Program-made: the position numbers and the translations under genes
Notes under the pieces: generated by a model
Seen by the model: only the letters and a program-made list of their open reading frames with translations
What the model was told of the DNA's origin: nothing
Database searches by the model: none
Assembly (NCBI GenBank): GCA_000934385.1
Contig: KN880503.1
Coordinates: forward strand, 1 to 64,000
From: Cylindrobasidium torrendii FP15055 ss-10
Lineage: Eukaryota; Basidiomycota; Agaricomycetes; Agaricales; Physalacriaceae
DNA: 64,000 nt
Direction of reading: 5' to 3'
Shown: positions 1 to 11,943 of the stretch, piece by piece
How positions within the stretch are numbered: position 1 is the first letter of the stretch
How the letters are laid out: the number at the start of each line of letters is the position of its first letter

Positions 1-786
1 AAAAGAACGACACCAAAAATGTAAAACATAGGAAATGTATGCACAGGAAGGAGCTGAATAAGAGGGAGTATTCAAGGCAAAAGATCCAGAACACGCCGCA
101 CGGTCGGGGAGAAAGCACGGGACATTCAGAGCGCACAAAGCAATAAAACAAAACTGAGACTGTGACCGCCAAAAGTACAAAGGCAGGGAGAATGCCGTTC
201 AAATAGTGAAGTTACCTGCACAATACTTACGGGCCCGAGAGCGTGCGCCGAAGGCGCATGCGGCAGGGCAACACCAGACTCACACATCCACCGCAAACTT
301 CGAAGTAAGGATAAATTAAAGAGTCTTTCTTCAATCATGCAGACCCGTGCTTGCCACGGGCTAACTCGCTAGTAGTAGTATAAGTATCCTGTGAAGTACC
401 GTATGTACTTCACCGAGTTGCAGTCTTACCAACCAATATAGGCTGTTGCCAACTCAGAATGTTTGCCCACTACTGTAGTGCATCGGGCCGGTTATTTCTA
501 CAGTGTCAATGTACGCTTCATTGAAGGATGCGTGATCATACATGTACTTAGTCTGCGAGGCATTTTCTTTGACGAATTATAACGGAGTTGGAAACTTTAC
601 AAAGCAACATGAAACGAGGACAATCAGGACAATATACTTTGTAACACTTATCACCCTCTGTGTGCATAAATGCTTGCGGGTACTGTACGCCTCAGAAGTA
701 AATAAAAACCTAGTCTCCAGAGAGTAAACTTCTCATTACATACATTATAGTACAAAAAAAGTCACACAGCATGTACCTACCAACTC
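1..786. other. Intergenic / window edge, no gene recognised
   Basis: Only short unsupported open frames are present on either strand and none resembles a family I know. The stretch probably contains the 3' flank of the arabinofuranosidase gene on its right and the flank of a gene outside the window on its left. Confidence 0.4.
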
Positions 787-3681
787 TCAAATCTGCGCCG
801 GAATCGTCACGACCGAAACACTGAGCCCAGGGAACGCATAAGCCAACACACCATCCACGACACTCACCGCCGTCTCCGACACCACAATGGCGTCTGGGGC
901 ATCGACGGTGTTGACGTCCTGTGCTGCGCCGCTGAAGAATTGGACCTTCGCATCCCCGTCTTGAGTAAACCCATCGAGAGTGATGGTTGTGTTGATGCTG
1001 GCGGAATCCGTGTTTGACACTTTGAGATACACTACTGCCGCATCGGTGTTGTACGACGCGGACCAGTAGAGCGGCGCGCCGGTCGTGTTGGAAGAGACGG
1101 GAGAGGTGGGGAGGGTGTGCGTGCCTCTGTTTGTGCTGAAGAGCTGTGACCGTGTGTGAGCATAGAAGACGACAACGTAGGAACAAAAACAAGTCAGGTT
1201 TCGTAGTGATTTAATGAACGAAAGATGGATGACAGCAGAGTGAAGTAATGAGATGCATTCCGGGAAAGCGTCGTGGACATGAGATCACAGTAAAGGAGGC
1301 AGAGAGAAGAGGAGGTGAGAATGCGTACCCATTGAGCCCAATACGACGGCGATTTGCTCACAGTGCCCGCATTGAAGCTGACGAGGTCGGGATACCACTG
1401 CGTATCATCTACGTGGTTCAACGTAGGTGCGTCTAATCAAAGTGCAGCGTCAGCAAGCAGTCGCTATATCTACCCATCATCTCGTTGTAGGGCAATTTTC
1501 ACGAAGAAAGAAACCTACAAGCAGCAGCAAACACCACATCTGCATTCCTCTCCAACCCTGTCATGAACGCGGCTTCGCCCACTGCGGCTTCGACGGTGGG
1601 GTACGCCATCTTCGAGCCGTCGTTATTTGAGGTCACTGTGCAATATCTCGTTAGCACCTCTTCGTTAATCATAACAAAAAGAAGAAAAAGTTCAAGAGGG
1701 GTTTCCTCCCCCGAGCAGCTCAACTTGGCTAAGCCGAGAAGAGAGGAGGGCAAAGCGAGAAGGGGAACAGAACGCACCAGCATACTCTCCAACGAAATAC
1801 TGCGTCCCATCTCGCGGCGTCACGCCTTCGTCGTACCGCACAGCCTGTTCCACGAACCAGTTTGGATTGTTGTATTGGTGAAAGTCGTCTATCACAACCT
1901 CCCGTTAGTTAGCATGCACAATCAAATGATGATAACGAAGAAGTAGCCATAGTGGAGGGCAAAAAGAAAACAATCGAGTGTGAATCAGGAGTCAATGATT
2001 GTCAAAGCTGGAAAAAGAAGGGGGTGAGGAGCAACGCACAATACGCAGGCTTCGGCTCTAAACTCGTTACATCCTCATATGTTGTCGCCAAATACTTGAA
2101 TTTCCCGGGATACGCTGCCTCGAGGCCATTGGCGAAGGCAGCCCAGCGGTACGCCTGGTATGAGTCTGGTGCAAAGAAGTCTTCGTTGCCTCTGTGTACA
2201 TCGTCAGCCTTTTGTATCCAGAGTGAATATATGCCAAGGCAAAACCCACATCTCAACGTAACGTAACGCGTACGGCTCCTCCCTCCCGAGCGCCGCACGC
2301 ACGCTGCCCCAGTGTGTCGAGGCATCGCCCGTGACGAACTCAATTTCTGCAATGGCTTCGTCGACGTAGGCCTGGATGGCGTCTTCGGGGACAGTTTCAC
2401 CACCGAGGGAGTAGCCTGCGTATACCCCAAGAATGGGTTCCTAGTGAGAAGTGTGAGCCGACTTCAGGTCGGGCAATAGACATGAACGCACAGCACCAAT
2501 ATCTTCAGCCCAGTCCAAATATTCCAAAAGTCCCTGTACCACATCGTTAGCACTCGTCTCATCATTCTTCTTGCATGCACACGCACAAGGCCGTCAGTGT
2601 TTGGGTACCCTATAATTCCAACGCATCATCAGCTTGGATGCCTCAAAGACAAGAGGAAAGGCGCACCCCAGTCTCCCCTACGTCCGGGCCTCTCCTCCAA
2701 CGGACCAATCGTCTCATTCCACTTCCATCTCCTTGCCACCGTCTGCCCCTCCAAATTATTCCCACCGGGGAAGCGCCACACGCCCGGCCGAGTGGCAGCG
2801 AGCGTTTCGGCAAGGTCAATACGCATGCCGTTCGACCGGGATTTGAAGGTTGGAGGGAACAGGGAGAATAAGGTGAATGTAACCTCTGCGGGCGAAGGGA
2901 ACGTGACAGTGAAGAGGTTATCGGTATCAGGTGCGCCCCCCTCCGGCTTGAGCTCGAAGCTGTATTTGGTGTATCCGGACGCAGACAGAGAGGATACATC
3001 GATTTCTGCGGACGCGTATATGTCTCCCGTGGCCTTGGATTGCAGTGTCACCTCTGCCTGGCTTCCTGTAGTGGTATTGAGTGTGCCCTTGGCGTAGAAC
3101 GATCCTGTATATGTCGATCCGGCGTCAATACGTATGCCCCAGAAGCCTTCGTTTGCTATTCCCGCTGGCCCAGACGAGTTCGAGGGGAAGGAAACGGAGA
3201 GCGCGTTGGGCAATGCAGACGAGAGCGGACTGGGGTCTGCGATGACGCTGATGGAGGCATTGTTGAGTGCCGTCCATGCTGCTAACCTGCATCCATCATG
3301 TTAGAAATGCGAAGATTAACAAGAAGAAAGGAAAAAGAAACGCACGCATCGTCTGTCCCGGGCTCAACAGCCTGGAAGGCGCGGTTCTGGATGAGCTCGG
3401 CTAGACACAGCGTATCATCAGTCCCGAACCTTGGGAGAAAGATGCAGAATGCATACCGTAGAGTCCTCCGTCTCCACTGTGGTTTATATCCTGCGCTTTC
3501 CTTAGTATCGGCCGTGGAAATGTGGTATGCAATTGAAAAGAGTCTAAGGAGCCAAACGCACCTCCCACATATACCCAAACAGCGTCTCGGGGATCTCATG
3601 CACCGTCTCCGCTGTAATGGTGATATCCACCGCGCGCGCACTCGCGATGAACGCGAGAAGTGCGTACGCTAAGAACGCCAT
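787..3681 (-). CDS. Secreted alpha-L-arabinofuranosidase, GH51 family
   Basis: A multi-exon gene. The first exon encodes a hydrophobic signal peptide (MAFLAYALLAFIASARA) followed by VDITI and the GH51-like start ETLFGYMWE. A central exon at 2629-3213 carries the family signature FPGGNNLEGQ, then RWKWNETIGPLEERPGRRGDWG. Further on are GNEDFF, which holds the general acid/base Glu of clan GH-A (about 2185), and VGEYA, which holds the nucleophile Glu (about 1795). The C-terminal beta domain ends at 787. GH51 enzymes release terminal alpha-L-arabinofuranosyl residues from arabinoxylan and arabinan; with a signal peptide this one should act outside the cell on plant cell wall. Family assignment is strong. 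At least six introns are needed and exact splice sites were only partly resolved. Confidence 0.9.
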
Positions 3682-4526
3682 GTCTTCTTGGACTCAAGTC
3701 TGAAGTCACTTGTAAAAGGCCAAAGCGCAGTGAAATGGTAGCTAACCCGCGACGACCTTTTAATACACGCTGAAGACGATCAGCTGAACACAAGAACTGG
3801 TTCGCACCGTCGAGCGGAACGCGTTCTGGCGGAACACATTACCATTGCCCACCTACTTCTTCTCGCGCGGCTCTTTCGGGCCAGGCAGTCGGGTAACCTC
3901 AGTTACAGTACTCACACTGTGAACTCAACTGTAACTGGTCCTTGCCTCTCGCCGTGGCTCGTCATTATTCCTTCAAGCTCGTCATGGGATTTTCCCTAGG
4001 ACTTTCCAGGCCAGAAAGAAGCTCGGATGATGATGTTATGTTATAGAATAAAGCATGGTTCGGCAGGCTAATGCAATGTGGGCTCTTGATAGCATGCCAC
4101 TAGCCGGCGTTCACACGGTCCGGAGGCTGGGACCGAGAATGATTCGAATGTTCATGATTCTGCATGGGTACTTATGTATTTGTCCAGAAACTTTTTTGTA
4201 GGGGCGCGAATCCATGAGTTCTTGAGCAGAAATTTCGAAGAGAGATTGAACAATGCCTTCCTGCGACGAAAACGGCATGGACATGGACGATGATATAATA
4301 ATCCGTCATTCAGGTCGTTCCCGCCACTCGGAAGAGAGCTAGCAACTGAAAGACTTGTTATTTCTAGATTGACTGGATGGTGGCAGGAAGGAGGAATGTG
4401 ATCGACGGGCGGAAATCGGCCATCAACTGTTTCTGTCTTTTACTCTCATCCAAGCATCTCACCTTGTTCTTCTTGCTTTCTGGAACGACCTCTTTGCACT
4501 GGTTTCAATCGCTTTGATGTGCGCCT
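3682..4526. other. Divergent intergenic region, arabinofuranosidase / oxygenase genes
   Basis: No coding frame of substance. It must hold the promoters of the minus-strand arabinofuranosidase and the plus-strand oxygenase. I see no sharply defined regulatory site. Confidence 0.4.
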
Positions 4527-5390
4527 TTGCGGTTAACTGGGCGAGAAACTCCTCAAGATGCCCGTAGCATGGCCACTTTGACGAGCGAAGAGCGCGACAA
4601 CTTGAGTAACGATCCCGAGGAGAATGACAACACCGACGACATTTTGGATGACCTGGAAGGATCAGAAGATGAGTCCGAAACCGACTCCCTCTTTGACGAA
4701 TCCCTGGAATCACCTCTGCTGGATATTCCTCTTGCTTCACGAAACGCGCCGGCCATCCCTGGATTCTACTTTGACCCAGCCCTCCGCTTGCCACAAGACC
4801 TGTGCGACGAGATGGTTTCTCACTGTCTCGGTACATACTTCACCGCACCGCATGTCGATCAAATTATGCTTTTCTGTCGAGGCGGGACGCCAGAGCATCC
4901 TCCCACTGGTCTCCCTCCGGTCTTCCTTTCCCTTCTGGGCACACTGTCAACTGTTCTTCGGCCCATAATCCCACCCGAAGTCCATGCGCTGATGTTTCCC
5001 GCTTCAACGACGCTCGCACGGCAGGCCATCATCAACAAGTACAACGTTGGGGACGGAATCACCGCACACGTCGACCTTCTCAGACGCTACGGCGACGGGA
5101 TCATCGGCGTGAGCTTTGGAAGTGGTTGTGTGATGCATTTTGCCCGTGCGCAAGAGGGTACAGAGCAGGATATGGTGCAAGGCAGCGAGATCCACCATCT
5201 CTATCTTCCAGAGCGCAGTGTGTTGGTTATGTCGGGGGAGTCGCGGTTCAAGTGGATGCATGGGATAGAGAAACGTGGGATGGACCGTGTTGTGACTGAA
5301 GCTGGGGACGGGGAGGAATGGTTGGAGCGGACGATGCGCATTAGCGTCACGTTTCGCTGGCTGCTTCCAGGCGCAGACGTGCTGACTTGA
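4527..5390 (+). CDS. AlkB-like Fe(II)/2-oxoglutarate dioxygenase
   Basis: One uninterrupted 287-codon frame. The N-terminal about 60 residues are acidic and Ser-rich and look disordered. From about residue 70 a 2OG-Fe(II) oxygenase fold of the AlkB type is visible: YNVGDGITAHVD supplies the first iron ligands (H181 and D183), MHGIEKR supplies the distal His (H245), and RISVTFR supplies the arginine (R277) expected to bind 2-oxoglutarate. All core metal and cosubstrate residues are therefore present. AlkB homologues oxidatively demethylate nucleic acids or hydroxylate proteins; the substrate cannot be read from sequence. A second in-frame Met at 4569 opens directly into the acidic region and is an equally likely start. 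Confidence 0.85.
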   Translation: MRLTGRETPQDARSMATLTSEERDNLSNDPEENDNTDDILDDLEGSEDESETDSLFDESLESPLLDIPLASRNAPAIPGFYFDPALRLPQDLCDEMVSHCLGTYFTAPHVDQIMLFCRGGTPEHPPTGLPPVFLSLLGTLSTVLRPIIPPEVHALMFPASTTLARQAIINKYNVGDGITAHVDLLRRYGDGIIGVSFGSGCVMHFARAQEGTEQDMVQGSEIHHLYLPERSVLVMSGESRFKWMHGIEKRGMDRVVTEAGDGEEWLERTMRISVTFRWLLPGADVLT

Positions 5391-5667
5391 GTGCTTCATT
5401 AACGCTGTACGTACATGTTATCCACGTTCTACGAATCGTAGCCTCGTGGGGTGGCACAATATGACTTGCTTTTCTACGCTCTTTTGGAGCCTGTAGCCAT
5501 GCTTTACAATTGGAGCTCAATGAAATCTACGCCATCGCAGCGCCGTTCAGGCGTGTAAGTACCGTGGGAAAATCGACTATATATGGATTACGATCAGTGA
5601 CGCTGTCCTTTGGTTCCTACTTTCACTGTTCACATACCCCCTTCTTTCTTTTCTTTATCTCTGGCCC

Positions 5668-6946
5668 ATGGTTTTTGGTTTTTTCACCCGCAAACCCGTC
5701 CAAGAAGACGTCGCCGCGCCAGTAGAGAATGAGATCCACACGCCAGCTCGTTCACCGTCACCGCTAGCCGCGGAAGCGCCCCCAGCCAGCCCTTCACCGC
5801 CGCCGGAGATTCCAGAGCCTGGCACTCTGCTCGACGCACAGCAGCTCTACACGCTCATCAAGTCCATTCCACCAAAGACACTACATGAATATGCGCTAGA
5901 CAGACTCGCGTCTTCTGGTCCAAACTTGGACCCAGCCATCCCGGCGTTCTTTTCAGAGCTCAGGCCTCCACCCCGCCTACACTGTGTGCGCTGCCACAAA
6001 TTCTACACCGAGGTCGAGAACGACGACAGGAGCTGTGTTGTTGCGCATGACGATGACAGCGCGCTCGTTGAGCGCGTCGGGGGGCAATACGAGACATTGT
6101 ACGAGTGCTGTGGGAAGACAGTAGAAGGGGAGGGTGATATGGGACCCCCGGATGGATATTGCTATGAAGGAAGACATACAGTGCGCCATTTTCCGTTCTC
6201 CCCATGCTCTTTCAATTTTTGACAATCCGCAGATTGATCTTAGACGTGCGCGCTTCCGCGCTGACTCGTCCATCGCGGACGATAAGCTCGTATCGTGCAG
6301 AAGACTGCGGTGTTTCAATCCTCCAGAGGAGGTTGTATCGTCCGACGACGAGGAACAGAGTGTCTCGTCCAGGCGCAAGACCACAAGACGGACGCGGCGC
6401 GCCCCAGCTACTTCATCCAAATCGCTTGCCCCGCCGCCATTAGACGACGACGCCCGGAGTACAACGAGCTCCAAGGGCAAAAGAAAGCGTGCTGTGGCGG
6501 ATGAAGGCGACATTCCGGACGTTCCTACCATTCCCAATGAGGAAGATAACACAACCGTTGTAAACGACGACGCGCTGAGCGCAACGTCCAAGGGTAAGGG
6601 CAAGGACAAGATCATCGCAAAGATGAAGCCAAGGAAGAAGCGCGCAAAGACGACCGCGGATGATAAGGCATTCAAGCCTGCCCTTGATTCGGATGAGGAC
6701 GACCATGATATGGATGTAGACGAGTCAGCGTCAGCGCGCAAGCGGAAACCCAGGAAGAAGGCGGCGCCTGCGGCTTCAAAGGCGAAGTCAAAGCCGTTCC
6801 CTGCGTCCCCGGGCTCGCCACCGATATTGAAGACGGCGCGCGCGTCCCAGTCGCCTGCGAGGAGCAACCACGGCCGCACTGTCTCGTTTTCTTCAGCAAA
6901 GGGTGAAGGGCCTTTAGTAGTGGAGAGTATAAGTGGCGCAGAGTGA
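5668..6946 (+). CDS. Cys-containing acidic/basic nuclear-type protein of unknown function
   Basis: Two exons joined across an intron at 6181-6232 (GT..AG, 52 bp) that keeps the frame. The protein (about 409 residues) begins MVFGFFTRKP, then a Pro/Ser-rich stretch, then a predicted helix (LDAQQLYTLIKSIPPKTLHEYALDR without the final part). A compact Cys/His cluster follows: CVRCHKFYTEV, SCVVAHDDD, YECCGKT, GYCYEGRH, spacing suggestive of a metal site. The second half alternates acidic patches with Lys/Arg runs such as KGKRKR and KPRKKRAK that look like nuclear localisation signals. I do not recognise a named family. Nuclear location and metal binding are inferences from composition. Confidence 0.7.
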
Positions 6947-7671
6947 TGTTCTGCCAGATTCTCGAGGGAAATGCCCAGGTGCGAGGGAATATAAACTGCT
7001 AATATATATCCATATCGTTCTTTATTTGATTGTGTGCGCACCCTAGCCTGTTCAAACCTTTGTACCCCTAGTCCATTGAAAACATTCATTTTGATCTATT
7101 TGACCATTCGCATACAGATACGGCCTCATAGAGAGGATTTTTGAACCATACAAGTCCAAAAGAGGCTTGAAGGAGCTCAAACTGACAACAACCTGGCGCA
7201 CTTGAACTTTCTAGTTCGCATTTGATGCATTTCATGGCTAATCAGATGCGCGCCGATCACTCCCTTTCTCAGAATCTTCTCTCCTTCCCGCCATCGCTGA
7301 ACATTTTACTTGTAGATCTCCTTCCCACTCATATCTTTCGTGTTTCTTGGCGGCTGCCGATACGCGTTCCTTCAGTGACGCATATGCGTTACCCCGAACT
7401 CTCGTTTTCTGAACTTCTGTTTGCCTCGTTTCTGACACAAGGGACGCGACGGGCACTATAATCTCCACGCATTGCGTAACACCAGTCGAACCTACCCACA
7501 CTGCGGCTTAACCTCCACATCCCCGTTTGAAAAGCAGCGAATTCTATCGGTCCGCCTCATGTTGAGGGCTCGGTGAGGTTATAAATCCAAACTTAGTCCT
7601 GGATCGGTGTTCCCCATATTTTGCTTCTCGCTACCACCGGCTTTCCCACGACTTCTGATCTCAGTACCATC
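6947..7671. other. Intergenic region upstream of the short-chain dehydrogenase
   Basis: No supported gene. A TATA-like TTATAAAT lies at about 7579-7586, some 90 bp ahead of the dehydrogenase ATG at 7672, at a plausible promoter position. Confidence 0.4.
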
Positions 7672-8786
7672 ATGTCTCTTTCAGAATCTCCTCGCGTCTG
7701 GCTCATAACCGGCTCGAACTCTGGCCTTGGCTTGACGCTGGCAGAGTCCGCTCTTGCCCACGGGGACAAGGTAGGCCCCACATCTTCGTGCAGGGATGAA
7801 AGATTGACTGTCCAAGGTCATCGCAACAGCCCGTGACTTGAAGAAGATACCGGAAAGCCTTGCAGCTGCCAAGCCCATCCGTTTGGATCTCGACGCCTCG
7901 GATGAGGAAATCGCAAAGGTCGCTCAGGAAGCGCTGAAAATCTACGGGCGCATTGACATAGTACGTGCGGCTCCCTCTCTACAAGTCAAGCGTCCTTACA
8001 TCTGGGAAATTAGCTCGTCAACAACGCAGGGACAGGTCTTCCGGGCACAGTCGAACACATGACGTGAGTCGTTCTCCCAGTCCCGTCTGCTGCTAGGGCG
8101 CTAATAACGACATCAGAGACGCCCAACTCAAACAAACCTACCAGACAAATGTCTTTGGCCCACTCTCGCTCACTCGAGCTCTGATCCCCTCCTTCCGGGC
8201 GCAAAAATCCGGGGCGATCGTCAGTATCTCGTCGCAGGGCGCCATCACATCTTGGCCGGGCTTCAGCGCGTACTGCTCCTCGAAAGTCGCGCTGGACTAC
8301 TTTATGGAAGGGCTTGGACACGAGATGAGCCCTTTTGGCGTCAGCGTGTTGATCATCCAGCCAGGGTTCATCATCACTGACTGGTGGGCAAAGGCCGCAG
8401 CGGTGCAGAACTCTGCGGTCAGCGAAGTGTACCCGCATATTGGTGGTTTGGAGTCGACGATGGAGTGGGCGGTAGGAACAGGGTGTGTGAGCGATGCAAG
8501 GAAGACGATTGAACGTATCTACGAGTTTGTTACCGAGACCGGTGAGGCGGGCAAGTTGCGCGCGGAAGGCGCAAGCAAGCTTCCGCTTGGAAATGACTGC
8601 TCAGGTGGGTGGTTTTCCCTTCTCTCTTTGGGTTAGGGTGACTGAATGGATGGGCTCGTAGGTATTTACAAGAATCGCATCGAGCAGATGCAGAAAACTG
8701 TCGACGTCTGCGCCCCGATTACGGGGTCCGTCAATCTGACCGACGAACAGCTCGCAGAGGTCAGGAAATCTCGAGGCGCAGCATAG
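7672..8786 (+). CDS. Short-chain dehydrogenase/reductase (SDR), NAD(P)-dependent
   Basis: Five exons; introns at 7771-7816, 7961-8013, 8064-8116 and 8605-8661 all have GT..AG ends and keep frame. The product (about 300 residues) has the Rossmann cofactor motif TGSNSGLG near residue 12, LDLDASDE, the NNAG motif, a Ser in SISSQGA and the catalytic YCSSK (Tyr-x3-Lys). PGFIITDW follows where SDRs begin the substrate loop. These are the classical SDR catalytic residues, so activity as an NAD(P)H-dependent oxidoreductase is likely; the substrate is unknown. The ATG at 7672 starts directly before the first beta strand of the Rossmann fold, as is normal for this family. Confidence 0.93.
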
Positions 8787-9702
8787 ATTCAACGGCTAGC
8801 GCCACTCACTCGCTAAGACACAAATACATACATCGAATGGATTCAATTCAGTGAATATCTCCCCATGTGGTAATGAAAGGACTAAGTTGGAAAGCGAGCA
8901 ATGGCATTCAGTTTTATTCAATTGTGAGTGAATCCATCAAACTTCGATTTTCTCTGTGTACGATCAAGGTCTGATACAATACAGTTCCAACCAAGTTCCA
9001 ACATACGCATGTTGGGCGTACTGCATATGTAGAAGCAGGCGGTATTTTCCTCCTTTGTCCATGATTCTTCACGAGCTGGTAAGATTGAGAGGAACCACGA
9101 TACTCTCTGGATTCTTCCCAATTATGAACCAAACCCGCCGCAGGGACTGTGCCACTGCGCCATCCCGCCCGAGCTTCTTGTTTGCGGGGGTCAGTCCTCC
9201 CGCTTTTCCGGTGAGTAGAATTCAGACTCGACCAGCTTGCAATTTCGGGGCTTGGAGCCGCCAACTACAGACCGTTTGCCAGCCCTTACCCATAGAATTC
9301 GTTGTGGCGCCTCGGCGGCCGCGCAGCCTCGTGCATGTCTTCATCAAGAAAATGCAACGCTTCATGCACACAGTTTGAGCTATGCCGCCCGATTGCCTGA
9401 ACGTAAATCATGACATTTTTGCCTTGTCTTGCAGACGTTGCCAACGCACGACGGAAAATCGCAGCGTTACAGGGTCCTCTTTCCCTGACCTACATGTAAC
9501 ATGACAGTGACGACTTGGAGCTCTTGACCCTGCTCCAGTATTTCCCTCGCAACCTCTGAGTCTCCGTGTACATATACAGAGAAAAGCCACCATGGTTAGT
9601 CCCTTGGTTCCATACTTTCCATTCCTTCCCTGCTCTTTTTTCCCGCTTTCTTTCCAGGGTATACCAGGACTTGGACTGTGAACGTATTGTCGTCAAGATA
9701 AA
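8787..9702. other. Intergenic region, no gene recognised
   Basis: Open frames of up to 140 codons exist on both strands (for example 8956-9378 plus) but overlap each other, lack recognisable domains and have composition like non-coding DNA. I see no RNA gene. Confidence 0.35.
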
Positions 9703-11864
9703 ATGGGTGCTTGGGATTTGACGTTGGGGGCGTATCTTGTCGGAGTCGTGCTTGCTGGCTTGTGCGTTGATCGCTATTTGTTAAGCCAGTGTACTAAGCA
9801 CCTAACAGCTTGCTGGGAGGTATGTCATATTTCGCCGTACTCACAGAAACCTCCAACCTTATCATGTCGTTCTCTCATAGTGGCATGCACGCAGGTTAGT
9901 TCTGCATCATGCCGCTCCGGTCCCAAGCTACGTGTTCACGCTCTACGCAGGCGACGACATACTTCACAATCTATCCCAATGATCCTGTGTGGATAAAAGG
10001 AACGGTACGGCACAATTTTGCTCTAGACGCTTCGTCTTTTGACTAGTCCATGTAGGTCGTCTTTTCGCTGTTGACCATCATCGGTGCGTGCGACAGCATT
10101 TTCTCGTATAAGCGCTCATATCAACTGGCAACATACATACTACAGGTCATCAAATATCTGTGACAGACAAGAGTACGCTCCTGGCCATCCGGCGCCCCGC
10201 CAAACAACCTGACCCTTCACGCAGTGTATGTCAATACCGTCACTTATTATCCCGACCCTTCGTACGTGGTCGCATATTATGCTCGGCGGTTTTGTTTTAA
10301 TGAGGTTCTCGGCGCCGTACCAGGATCTTGGCCGACATCGGTTGGTGTGTACAGTTACTGATGTCTCCAAACGGCGGCTGACGTTGATCGACTGTGCAGG
10401 GGATTGATTGTGCGCCTCTCCATTTTCTCCGTGCCCTACTTCGCTGATGCTCGTTCCAAAGGCCCAAACTTACTTCAATGTGAGTTTACTAAACTATTGT
10501 GTCAATCCAAGTCTGATGTGTACGTGTTCGTTATTAGGCTTTCACGGCGATATCCGTCCAGTCGTATGTGTGAGCCATCTCTTTGTGGATAGACGCTAAT
10601 CCGTGTGCTGTAGATTTTACTACTATAGGATATACATTAGTATGTCACGTCTTCGACCAACGCTGCCGATGTGCTTATCCCAAGAAAAGTGCTTAACAAG
10701 CAGTGGCATTTCCCCGCAACGCTAGTGCGTCTCTTGAGCAACCACTAATAAATGTACTGAACAATTTTTGTTGTACAGATGGCTGCCAGTATTGTGCAGT
10801 TCGGTAGGCATCACCTTTGTCTTTCCGTAAAATGAGCTTACAAAGTGCGCCCTGCGCATGATAGTCGTGGCAATTGGTACGCTTTTCTTGACTTCATCTC
10901 ACGTTGCTGACAAACTCCTAGTGTACGCCGTCAAATGGTATGCATCCCCTACAAGTATTCCGTGGTAACTCACCAAGTACTCAGCTCGACCATTCCTGCG
11001 TCGGAGATTCCGTCACTTACCGTACGTGTCACTATAGCTACATGCCCCTTCTGTACTCATGCCGCGCCTCAGGACCTCGTCACGGCGGTGAACGGTATTT
11101 CCACTGGCCTCGATATCCTCATCGCCGGCACAATGATATCCATTCTCCTCAAGAATCGTACAGGATTCAAGAAGTGCATTCACCAGATTCTATTCCACTG
11201 ATCAGCGTACTAACCCATATCGCAGGACGGACGGCATCATCACTAAACTGGCGAGTGACATTCCCATTTGCTCCGAAGTCCCTTCATCCTAACGTGGTTC
11301 CCATGTAAAGGTCACGTACATTGTTAACTCTGGACTTCTCACGAGGTGCGTCTCCTTTGCTCGATTCAGAGCTATCAGAGATCCTGATTGTGCCGCAGCG
11401 CATGTGCGCTGGGAACACTTCTTGCGCTTCGTCTCGGACCAGAGACTTATGTCGCTTATGTACGCCCCCTACAACCGCATATCCGACGTGATGCTGAAGC
11501 GTCGCCCTTTTGTAGCCTTTCTACTTCTGCCTTGGACGAGTCTATGTCATCAGTCTGCTCGCTTCGCTCAACGCTCGTCGCGGGATCAAAGCTGAGACGA
11601 CAAACGAGAAGTCGAACGGGGAGTCGTACGACCTTAGCTACCGCGGGACAGGCGGACAAGGCAGGGGAGCAGCATCCGTATGTATTTCATCCATCCGGAA
11701 CGGGAAAGAGCTGATTGACGGAAGAACGTCCTTGTATCTATTGAGAGACATGTTGATAATCGTGATCTTGAGGTGTGTACATTTCTCAATGCTCTTTCTC
11801 GTGATGATGAATACTCATACACTGACAGTCATTGGAAGACCGAAAGATTAGTCGTCTTCAATAG
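9703..11864 (+). CDS. DUF6534-type seven-transmembrane protein, extremely intron-rich
   Basis: I could splice this gene into 24 exons totalling 924 nt (307 residues) with every junction in frame. It opens MGAWDLTLGAYLVGVVLAGF, continues ACTQATTYFTIYPNDPVWIKGT, then AFTAISVQSFYYYRIYI, GLDILIAGTMISILLKNRTGF, VTYIVNSGLLTSACALGTLL and CLGRVYVISLLASLNARRGI. These match the hallmark segments of the basidiomycete DUF6534 family, whose members have about seven membrane helices and no established function. Exons as short as 10-18 nt occur at 9809-9819, 9881-9894, 10400-10409, 10462-10479, 10865-10876 and 10922-10937. One intron (11251-11310) appears to begin with GC. The last exon ends at the stop at 11862-11864. 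The family call is firm; some splice choices rest on family resemblance. Confidence 0.8.
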
Positions 11865-11943
11865 CATAGAGTAGTCCAACACCTCTTTAAAAACACTTCG
11901 GGCTTGCCTATCATGTGCCATAGACATTTATCCATCCACCGCC

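Noticed and set aside
8914..9378. Overlapping open frames of 116-140 codons
   Set aside because: No domain, no start context and mutual overlap on opposite strands; probably chance frames.
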